Position numbers and translations under genes: made by a program
Notes under the pieces: model-generated
Databases searched by the model: none
The model's input: the letters and a program-made list of their open reading frames with translations, nothing else
Told to the model about the DNA's origin: nothing
Shown here: positions 1 to 5,078 of the stretch, in pieces
Numbering within the stretch: position 1 is the first letter of the stretch
Layout: every line of letters starts with the position of its first letter
NCBI GenBank assembly: GCA_028290125.1
Contig: JAQGKM010000269.1
Location: forward strand, 1-6,965
DNA: 6,965 bases
From: Hyphomicrobiales bacterium
GTDB lineage: Bacteria; Pseudomonadota; Alphaproteobacteria; Rhizobiales; Beijerinckiaceae
Direction of reading: 5' to 3'

Positions 1-78
1 GATCATGCTTGCTACCCCGACGAGCGCCGAAATGGTGAGCGGCAGAAACCGGTTATGCAGCAGCAGGCTGAAAGGCAT
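1..78 (-). CDS. Membrane protein, N-terminal fragment (runs off the left edge)
   Basis: An open frame reads leftward from an ATG at 78-76 to the window edge without a stop, giving 26 residues beginning MPFSLLLHNRF. Residues 3-26 are mostly hydrophobic and look like a signal anchor or first transmembrane helix. An in-frame ATG three codons earlier (87-85) is possible. However, a GAGG at 91-88 sits directly against that ATG and 9 nt before the ATG at 78, so I prefer 78. The family cannot be named from so little sequence. The 257 bp between this gene and the next one at 345 hold no convincing gene; the frames there lack ribosome sites and resemble no protein. Confidence 0.6.
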   Translation of the reverse strand, partial: MPFSLLLHNRFLPLTISALVGVASMI

Positions 79-344
79 GGGCGCCATCCTCGATGAATCG
101 GACCGGTCTTCAATCCGCCGCCAAGCTAGGCTCGCTCGCGAGTCCCGTCCAGCCGACGATGGCGCGAAATCATGACAGTCGTTGCGTCAATCGACGAAGG
201 GCTGCATGGCGCTCTCATCGATCTCCGGATCGGGCTGCGCCGCACGTCCGGACTGCGCTGCGGTGCAGCACACATTTCTTTTGATTTCGGGAAAAACTCT
301 AACGTAAGCTCGTCCATGCAGACCCTCCGGCATGGAGCCGATCC

Positions 345-524
345 ATGGATGCGAACATGTTTGACGCTTTTGTCGACAGCCTCGTGACGACGTCCGACGA
401 GGCCCGCGCATTGTCGCGCGACCTGCAGGAAAAGGGTCAGGACGATCTGGCCGCGCTTTGGGCGCGGTTCGCCGAATTCCTGGTCGTGTCGGAGGATTAT
501 CTCGGCCCGCCCGCTTCGGCGTGA
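345..524 (+). CDS. Small acidic protein, 59 aa, unknown function
   Basis: The frame runs from ATG at 345 to TGA at 522-524 and encodes 59 residues beginning MDANMFDAFVDSL. A GGAG at 334-337 lies 7 nt before the ATG, which fixes the start. The product is acidic and looks mostly helical (residues 2-51), with an amphipathic pattern through the ALSRDLQEKGQDDLAALW segment. It has no signal peptide or membrane helix, so it is probably a soluble cytoplasmic protein. I do not recognise a family. It ends one base short of the stop of the oppositely oriented 66-aa membrane protein. Its well-placed ribosome site and good codon usage make it a likely real gene despite its size. Confidence 0.62.
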   Translation: MDANMFDAFVDSLVTTSDEARALSRDLQEKGQDDLAALWARFAEFLVVSEDYLGPPASA

Positions 525-525
525 G

Positions 526-726
526 TCAGCGCCCGGCGACCGTTTGATAGATGTAGAACAGCAGCGCGAGCCCCGCGACGCCGATCATCGCCAGCGCCAG
601 ATAGCCCACCTGCCGGTTGAAATCCTCGCTGGCCTGCCGCAATGCCCGCGAGCGCCGGAACAGCGTTGCGCGCAGGAACGCCAGCACCGGAAAGGCCGCC
701 GCGCAGAAAAGCAGGAATTTGATCAA
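526..726 (-). CDS. Small two-helix inner-membrane protein, 66 aa, unknown function
   Basis: The frame begins with TTG at 726-724 and encodes 66 residues (MIKFLLFCAAAFPVLAF...). The TTG start is supported by an AAAGG at 739-735, 8 nt upstream. Residues 3-19 and 41-60 form two hydrophobic helices. They are joined by a basic, polar stretch (residues 21-39, with RR at 24-25), which by the positive-inside rule suggests a cytoplasmic loop with both termini outside. No catalytic motif is visible and I do not recognise a family. The gene lies 100 bp downstream of the IclR regulator on the same strand, so read-through from that gene is possible. It could be an accessory membrane protein, but nothing in the sequence ties it to a process. 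Confidence 0.7.
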   Translation of the reverse strand: MIKFLLFCAAAFPVLAFLRATLFRRSRALRQASEDFNRQVGYLALAMIGVAGLALLFYIYQTVAGR

Positions 727-792
727 GGCGCAGACCTTTCGCCGACGCTGCGTGCGGGTGTGTGGCCCCTTGATGCTTGGAAAGAGCGGCTT

Positions 793-810
793 TGTCCATC
801 GGAGTGGACA
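793..810. repeat. Short inverted repeat between the IclR gene and the 66-aa gene
   Basis: TGTCCA (793-798) and TGGACA (805-810) form a 6-bp perfect stem around a 6-nt loop. It lies 16 bp past the IclR stop and about 55 bp before the ribosome site of the next minus-strand gene. No T-run follows on the minus strand, so it would be a poor intrinsic terminator. It could be a weak attenuator or operator, or simply chance. Confidence 0.25.
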
Positions 811-826
811 GGCAACGCGCAGGCGC

Positions 827-1546
827 CTAGCGCTCGCCGATGAGCGACGCGTCTCCTCCGAGCTGGCCCGTCACCTCGCGTGCGGTCCTGAGCAGCAAAG
901 GCTCGATCTTGCGGATCGTGCTGTCATCCATGCGGCTGCGCGGACCGCTCACGACGAGCGCGCCCGACAGCCGCTCGCCGCCCTCGAAGACCGGTGCGGC
1001 GATGGCGGCGACGCCCGGCGAGACTTCGCCCAGGCTGATCGCGACACCGCGCTTGCGGACAAGCGCGTGCTTCTGGCCACGCGCGCCCGCGAAGGCCGTG
1101 AGGATGTGCCCCGCCGCGCCGTTCTTCAGCGGAATGATGTCGCCGACCATGACGTGATCGCGCAGCCGATGAACGGACTCGATGCGATAGACGCAGACCC
1201 GGTTGTCGCCGTTGCGGATGTTGAAGCAGGCGCTCTCGCCGGTTTCGCGATTGAGCAGTCGCAGCGCCGGCAGGATGATTTCCGCGGGCTCGACCGATTG
1301 CTGGTAAAGCCGCGCGAGTTGGAGCGCTGCCGGACCGATGTGGTACTGGCCCGCCGGCGTGCGGGCGAGCAGGCCCTCCGCCTCGAGCGTCTGGGCGAGG
1401 CGCAGGATCGTGCTCTTGTAGAGCTGGGTCGCTTCCGCGAGTTCGGCGAGGGTCAGCCGAGGCGTTTCGCGGGTGAAGGCGCGCAGGACCGCAAAGGCCC
1501 GCTCGACCGAGGCGACGCCGCCACCCTTCACGTCCATGTCGTCCAT
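827..1546 (-). CDS. IclR-family transcriptional regulator
   Basis: The 239-aa product has the two-domain IclR layout. Residues 11-75 form the winged helix-turn-helix (VASVERAFAVLRAF, then LTLAELAEATQLYKSTILR as the HTH, then LLARTPAGQYHIGP as the wing). Residues about 85-230 form the ligand-binding domain, with the family signatures GDIIPLKNGAAGHILTAF (135-152) and RGVAISLGEVSPGVAAIAAP (166-185). The start is the ATG at 1546-1544, because GGAGG at 1557-1553 lies 6 nt upstream; a GTG at 1552 abuts that site and the ATG at 1537 is too far away. The effector domain lacks roughly 30 residues usually found between AF and the RG..IS motif, a feature I associate with one short IclR subgroup. The protein is divergent from an aromatic-type flavin hydroxylase and probably controls it, binding the two palindromes at 1601-1677. 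Family assignment is firm; the ligand is unknown. Confidence 0.95.
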   Translation of the reverse strand: MDDMDVKGGGVASVERAFAVLRAFTRETPRLTLAELAEATQLYKSTILRLAQTLEAEGLLARTPAGQYHIGPAALQLARLYQQSVEPAEIILPALRLLNRETGESACFNIRNGDNRVCVYRIESVHRLRDHVMVGDIIPLKNGAAGHILTAFAGARGQKHALVRKRGVAISLGEVSPGVAAIAAPVFEGGERLSGALVVSGPRSRMDDSTIRKIEPLLLRTAREVTGQLGGDASLIGER

Positions 1547-1600
1547 GCGCACCCTCCGCTGTGCAACTTGTAGCGATCCGGCGCGTCGGCGTCCACGATC

Positions 1601-1617
1601 AGAACGCCGTTCTGTTT
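1601..1617 (+). promoter_or_regulatory. Candidate IclR operator, copy 1
   Basis: AGAACGCCGTTCTGTTT contains the perfect 13-bp palindrome AGAACG-C-CGTTCT (1601-1613; 15 bp with its outer C/G pair). The same 17 bases occur once more, inverted, at 1661-1677. The site is 55 bp upstream of the IclR start codon. Palindromes of this size suit an IclR dimer, so autoregulation is the likely role. Binding by this regulator is inferred. Confidence 0.72.
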
Positions 1618-1631
1618 TTTGGCGCCGACCC

Positions 1632-1659
1632 TTGCCAACCCTGCGCGGGCGCGTGTAGT
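1632..1659 (+). promoter_or_regulatory. Candidate promoter of the flavin hydroxylase gene
   Basis: TTGCCA (1632-1637), a 16-nt spacer and TGTAGT (1654-1659) match the vegetative consensus at 5/6 and 4/6 positions. The start of transcription would fall near 1666, inside operator copy 2 (1661-1677), as expected for repression by steric block. On the other strand TTGACT (1662-1657) is a good -35 for the IclR gene, but I see no clear -10 for it at the proper spacing. If both are used, the two divergent promoters overlap almost completely. Confidence 0.4.
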
Positions 1660-1660
1660 C

Positions 1661-1677
1661 AAACAGAACGGCGTTCT
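1661..1677 (-). promoter_or_regulatory. Candidate IclR operator, copy 2
   Basis: Read on the minus strand this is the same 17-mer as at 1601-1617, with the 13-bp palindrome AGAACG-G-CGTTCT at 1665-1677 as written on the plus strand. The centres of the two palindromes (1607 and 1671) are 64 bp apart, close to six helical turns, so dimers on both sites would face the same side of the DNA. It is 78 bp before the hydroxylase start and overlaps its predicted transcription start. Confidence 0.72.
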
Positions 1678-1755
1678 AGAAAGCTGACCCTCGCGGGTTG
1701 CGCACCACCGAAGCCGACAGGCAAGCATCGCGTTGAGACCGTGGGGGGCAGGACC

Positions 1756-3339
1756 ATGAGCAAGAGCTATCAGATCGTCATCGTCGGCGGCGGGCCTGTC
1801 GGCGTCGGCCTCGCGGTCGGTCTCGGCCTGCGCGGCATTTCCTGCGCGGTCGTCGAGCCACGCAAGACGCTCAGCCGAATCCCCAAGGGGCAAAATCTCA
1901 CGCAGCGCACGCTTGAACATTTCGCGCGCTGGGGACTCGAGAAGGAGCTGCGCGCAGCGCGGCTCATGCCGCCCGGCTATCCGATCGGCGAACTCACGGC
2001 CTATGGCGACCTCATGAGCGAGTACTGGCATGCGCCCGCGGGACGCGAACTCGTGCGCCAGTTCTATTCGCAGGACAACGACCGCCTGCCGCAATACCAG
2101 CTCGAAGCCGTGCTGCGCAAAAGATTGACGACATTGACGAGCGTCGACTTTTTCGACGGCTGGTCGGCCGGAGAAATTTCGCAGGATGACGACAGCGTTC
2201 GCGTCGAGATTCGCAATGACGAGACGGGCGAGACGCAGCAGCTGACCGGCGAATATCTCGTCGGCGCCGACGGCGCGCAGTCCGGCGTGCGCAACCAGAT
2301 GGGCATCCAGCGCTCGACGCAGGATTACGAGAAGACCATGCTGCTCGCGGTCTTCAAGTCGGGCCAGCTCAACGAGGCGCTGAAGCGTTTTCCGGAACGC
2401 TCCACCTATCGCGTCATTCGTCCGGAGCTCGACGGTTACTGGCAGTTCTTCGGACGCATCGACGTTCCCGACGGTTGGTTCTTCCACGCGCCGGTGCCGC
2501 AAGGCTCGAAGATCGAAACCTTCGACGCGCTCGGCCTCATCCGTGAGGCCGTCGGCTTCCCGGTCGAATGCGAGTTCGAACATCTGTCGTTCTGGCAGAT
2601 GCGCGTCGCCGTCGCCGACGAATATCAGCGCAGTCGTGTCTTCATCGCGGGCGATGCAGCGCATGCGCATCCGCCCTACGGCGGCTTTGGCCTCAACAAT
2701 GGTCTTGAGGACATCGTCAACCTCGGCTGGAAACTCGCCGCCAAGGTGCAGGGCTGGGGCACGGACGCGCTGCTCGAAAGCTACAGCGTCGAGCGTCGTC
2801 CGGTGTTCTGGGAAACGGCGAACGATTTCATCACCTCGCGCATCAAGCGCGATGCGGCGTTCCTGCATCGCTACAATCCGGCCAACGATCTCGCCGAGTT
2901 CGAATCGGCGTGGAAGGCGCGCGAGACCGACATCGGTTCGCGCTTCCAGCAATATGAACCCAATTACGAGGGATCTCCCGTCGCCTTCGGGCCGCCGGGC
3001 GGCGTCAACAGCGCGCACGGCGTGCATGCCGTGAAGGCGCGGCCAGGGCATCACCTCGCGCCCGTGGCTTTGTCTGCTGGCGGCAACACGTTCGATGCGC
3101 TCGGCGACTGGTTCACCCTGCTGGCCTTCGACGCGCCCGACGCAGACGTCGCGGCTTTCGAGCACGCCGCCGCGGGCCTCAACATTCCGCTGAAGGTGAT
3201 CCGCGACACGCGCGATCAGGGCCGCGAGGCTTACGAGGCCTCGCTCGTCCTGGTGCGGCCGGATCAATATGTGGTCTGGTGCGGCGACAGCGCAGCGGGC
3301 GCCACGGACAGCATCATGCGGCGCGTGGTCGGAAAGTAA
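1756..3339 (+). CDS. FAD-dependent aromatic-ring hydroxylase (class A flavin monooxygenase)
   Basis: The 527-aa product should use NAD(P)H and O2 to hydroxylate a phenolic or related aromatic substrate in the cytoplasm. The three fingerprints of the PF01494 fold are present: the dinucleotide-binding GGGPVG (11-16), the ADG motif at 171-173 (YLVGADGAQSGVRNQ), and the second FAD motif at 297-329 (IAGDAAHAHPPYGGFG, then NNGLEDIVNLGWKLA). Residues about 425-527 fit the thioredoxin-like C-terminal extension of the phenol hydroxylase/MhpA/TfdB-type enzymes, and the length is usual for that group. I choose ATG 1756 because FAD-binding strand residues begin at once (SYQIVIVGGG) and a GGGGGG at 1743-1748 lies 7 nt upstream; the frame stays open back to 1561 but would include the operators. 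The exact substrate cannot be read from the sequence. Divergence from an IclR regulator suggests induction by an aromatic substrate or product. Confidence 0.93.
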   Translation: MSKSYQIVIVGGGPVGVGLAVGLGLRGISCAVVEPRKTLSRIPKGQNLTQRTLEHFARWGLEKELRAARLMPPGYPIGELTAYGDLMSEYWHAPAGRELVRQFYSQDNDRLPQYQLEAVLRKRLTTLTSVDFFDGWSAGEISQDDDSVRVEIRNDETGETQQLTGEYLVGADGAQSGVRNQMGIQRSTQDYEKTMLLAVFKSGQLNEALKRFPERSTYRVIRPELDGYWQFFGRIDVPDGWFFHAPVPQGSKIETFDALGLIREAVGFPVECEFEHLSFWQMRVAVADEYQRSRVFIAGDAAHAHPPYGGFGLNNGLEDIVNLGWKLAAKVQGWGTDALLESYSVERRPVFWETANDFITSRIKRDAAFLHRYNPANDLAEFESAWKARETDIGSRFQQYEPNYEGSPVAFGPPGGVNSAHGVHAVKARPGHHLAPVALSAGGNTFDALGDWFTLLAFDAPDADVAAFEHAAAGLNIPLKVIRDTRDQGREAYEASLVLVRPDQYVVWCGDSAAGATDSIMRRVVGK

Positions 3340-3347
3340 GATACGGA

Positions 3348-3377
3348 CGCCGGCGTTACGCTCTTGCAACGCCGGCG
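3348..3377. terminator. Hairpin between convergent genes, likely bidirectional terminator
   Basis: CGCCGGCGTT (3348-3357) pairs perfectly with AACGCCGGCG (3368-3377) across a 10-nt loop, giving a 10-bp GC-rich stem 8 bp after the hydroxylase stop. On the plus strand a TTTT follows at 3384-3387, only a weak U-tract. A second, weaker hairpin (3380-3387 with 3391-3398, one G-T pair, 3-nt loop) follows directly and would be met first by transcripts of the Gly-rich gene. Position between two convergent stops supports a terminator role for both. Confidence 0.65.
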
Positions 3378-3403
3378 ATGCGCTTTTCGGAAAGGCGCGG
3401 CGC

Positions 3404-4096
3404 CTAGCGACCCGCTTTGACTTCCGCCGAACCGTCCGCCGTGGTGGCGACCCGGGCCCCGCGCGCCGACGCGGAGCTGGAGGCCGACGACGACGCCTTG
3501 CCGGTAGCCTGCGTCCGCGCCTGAATGGGCGCCTGCGCCGGAAGCTCGAAGCTGCGCGACAGCACGAAGCCGTCCGTCACCGATTTGAGGCCGCCGGCCT
3601 TGCCGCTCTGCGCTGCGTCTTTCGAGGCGCCAAGGTCTGAGCCCAGGACGCCTTTCGTGGAGCGCGCACCCTTCCCGGCGATTTGCTTGACCTGTCCTGT
3701 CGCCGAACCGGCCTTGCGGCTCAGTTCGCCCTTGGCGTCCTCGAAAGACCCCCAGGCGCGACCGTTGCCGAGCTTGCCGGCGGCGCCGCCGACAGCGCTG
3801 GTGAGCGGCCGCGAGAGGCCGGATCCGAGCCCGTTCGGCGCGCCGACGCCACCGAAAGTAGCGCTGCCCAGCCCTGAGCCAGCGCCGGTCAGCCCGCCGC
3901 CGAGCAGTCCTCCGGCGCCTAAGCCACCGCCCGCACCAAGTCCGACAGCGCCGCCGATGCTGCCTGTCGCTCCGCCGGCCAAGCTTCCAGCGCTACCAAG
4001 CAGGCCCCCGGCTGAGGCTGGCCCGGCGAGGGAAAGCACGGTCGCGACTGCGAAGGTTGTCGACGCGATCATCTTGAAGGACGGATTGCGGGTCAT
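3404..4096 (-). CDS. Secreted glycine-rich protein, unknown function
   Basis: The 230-aa product begins MTRNPSFKMIAS and has a typical Sec signal peptide: basic N-region, hydrophobic core at about 9-24, and the cleavage motif ASA ending at residue 29. Residues 30-97 are very rich in Gly, with Ala, Leu and Ser (patches such as GLGAGGGLGAGGLLGGG). Residues 98-190 are more polar, with charged residues. Residues 191-230 are rich in Ser and Ala and end with basic residues. The start at 4096 is fixed by AGGAG at 4108-4104, 7 nt upstream; an in-frame codon at 4132 would put a charged extension before the signal peptide. No enzyme motif is visible. A role in the periplasm, outer envelope or matrix is inferred only from export and composition. 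The gene is divergent from the DUF6502/DUF5666 pair. Low complexity means that similarity to other Gly-rich proteins should not be over-read. Confidence 0.78.
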   Translation of the reverse strand: MTRNPSFKMIASTTFAVATVLSLAGPASAGGLLGSAGSLAGGATGSIGGAVGLGAGGGLGAGGLLGGGLTGAGSGLGSATFGGVGAPNGLGSGLSRPLTSAVGGAAGKLGNGRAWGSFEDAKGELSRKAGSATGQVKQIAGKGARSTKGVLGSDLGASKDAAQSGKAGGLKSVTDGFVLSRSFELPAQAPIQARTQATGKASSSASSSASARGARVATTADGSAEVKAGR

Positions 4097-4141
4097 GTTC
4101 TTTCTCCTGTCGGGGCGGCGGCGAATCGCCAACCCATACTC

Positions 4142-4171
4142 AATCTAACGTGGGAAAAATTACCACGTCAA
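4142..4171 (-). promoter_or_regulatory. Candidate promoter of the Gly-rich protein gene
   Basis: On the minus strand TTGACG (4171-4166), an 18-nt spacer and TAGATT (4147-4142) give 5/6 and 4/6 matches to the vegetative consensus. Transcription would begin near 4135, leaving a leader of about 40 nt with the AGGAG ribosome site. The inverted repeat ACGTGG/CCACGT overlaps the -35 and spacer, a natural place for a repressor. Confidence 0.4.
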
Positions 4172-4194
4172 CCCGCGTGTGATTGATTCCCACG
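4148..4194. repeat. Cluster of CGTGG half-sites in the divergent control region
   Basis: Three related elements are packed here. ACGTGG (4148-4153) and CCACGT (4163-4168) form a perfect 6-bp inverted repeat with a 9-bp centre. CGTGGGAA (4149-4156) also forms an 8-bp perfect inverted repeat with TTCCCACG (4187-4194). The two CCACG copies start 27 bp apart. The cluster lies between the divergent Gly-rich and DUF6502 genes and covers the candidate promoter of the former. It may be a multi-site operator; the protein that binds is unknown. Confidence 0.45.
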
Positions 4195-4217
4195 CCGGCT
4201 CGTGTAAGGTCGCGCTC

Positions 4218-5078
4218 ATGTCCCGACCGTCCCGCAAGCCACCCGACGCACGACTGCTGCAGGCGCAGGTTTCGCGACTGATCCGGCCGCTGGTGAAGCT
4301 GATGATCCGGAGCGGTTTCTCCTTCACGGCCTTCATGGACCTGGCGCGAAAGGTCTATGTCGACGTGGCGCTCAACGATTTCAAAATCGAAGGCAAGGAG
4401 CAGACGGACAGCCGGATCACGCTGCTGACGGGGGTACACCGCAAGGAGGTTCGCCGCCTGCGCGAGGAGCCGCTTGACGATACGACCCTCTCGCCCGAAC
4501 TCTCGCGCACGAGCCAGATCGTGGCACGGTGGCTGGGCGGCGCCGCCTATCTGGATGCCGCCGGACGGCCCGCCCCGCTGCCGCGCGCCGGCGAGGCGCC
4601 TTCGTTCGAGTCGCTGGTGAGTTCGATCACCAAGGATGTCCGCCCGCGCGCCGTGCTCGACGACTGGGTCGACCGGGGCCTCGTGATCCTGGATGCGCAG
4701 GACCGCGTGACCCTCGTCGAGACGGCCGTGATCCCGAAGCCGGGCGAGGACAACCAGCTCTTCTATTTCGGGCGCAATCTCCACGACCACATCGCCGCGG
4801 CCGCCGCCAATGTCGGCGGCGGCGATCGCCTGTTCCTCGAACGTGCGGTCCACTACGACGGGCTCACGGCGGATGCCGCACAGCGCCTTGAAACCATGTC
4901 GCGCCAACTCGCCATGCAGGCGTTGGAAAAAGCCAACAAGGAAGCGCAAGACGTTTGCGCCGAGACCGGACCCGGCGACTGGCGCTGGAATTTCGGCCTT
5001 TACGTCTATCTCGAACCGCAGGGCGCCATCGGGAGCGACACGGCTGCACGAGACCCCAATTCTGGAGTGGAAGATTGA
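4218..5078 (+). CDS. DUF6502-type protein with helix-turn-helix-like segment
   Basis: The 286-aa product resembles the uncharacterised DUF6502 family in its N-terminal half: a helical stretch LIRPLVKLMIRSGFSFTAFM (21-40), DLARKVYVDVAL (41-52), then DSRITLLTGVHRKEVRRLRE (64-83), which reads as a helix-turn-helix-like unit. Residues about 95-175 contain a segment with the VDRGLVIL pattern of a wing-like domain. Residues 176-250 are helical (ending QALEKANKEAQDV) and the C-terminus is loose. There is no signal peptide or membrane helix, so it is cytoplasmic and may bind DNA; this is an inference. The start is ATG 4218, with AAGG at 4206-4209 8 nt upstream. An in-frame GTG at 4179 has no ribosome site. 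TTGATT (4183-4188) and TAAGGT (4205-4210) could instead be a weak promoter giving a leaderless message. The gene overlaps the DUF5666-type gene by 4 nt, indicating translational coupling. Confidence 0.82.
   Translation: MSRPSRKPPDARLLQAQVSRLIRPLVKLMIRSGFSFTAFMDLARKVYVDVALNDFKIEGKEQTDSRITLLTGVHRKEVRRLREEPLDDTTLSPELSRTSQIVARWLGGAAYLDAAGRPAPLPRAGEAPSFESLVSSITKDVRPRAVLDDWVDRGLVILDAQDRVTLVETAVIPKPGEDNQLFYFGRNLHDHIAAAAANVGGGDRLFLERAVHYDGLTADAAQRLETMSRQLAMQALEKANKEAQDVCAETGPGDWRWNFGLYVYLEPQGAIGSDTAARDPNSGVED

Noticed and set aside
323..337. CTCC/GGAG mini-hairpin that could hide the ribosome site of the 59-aa gene
   Set aside because: Only four base pairs; such pairing with a GGAG occurs easily by chance.
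88..344. Several frames of 60-75 codons in the gap before the 59-aa gene
   Set aside because: None has a proper ribosome site or protein-like pattern, and frames on both strands overlap one another. I saw no tRNA fold or clear promoter either.
617..1573. A 318-codon plus-strand frame opposite the IclR gene
   Set aside because: Its product is an Arg-rich string without family features and it runs antisense to a clear IclR protein and across two gene boundaries.
1561..1755. Upstream extension of the flavin hydroxylase by 65 residues
   Set aside because: The extension would cover both palindromic operators and precede the FAD-binding strand, which in this family starts within the first few residues.
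1528..3369. A 613-codon open frame on the minus strand opposite the flavin hydroxylase
   Set aside because: It is an antisense shadow caused by high GC at third positions. Its translation is Arg/Asp/Ala-rich with no domain, whereas the plus strand has all the flavoprotein motifs.
3525..4148. A 207-codon proline-rich plus-strand frame opposite the Gly-rich gene
   Set aside because: Gly codons read in antisense give Pro and Ala, so the low-complexity string is expected. The minus strand has a signal peptide with cleavage motif and a well-spaced AGGAG.
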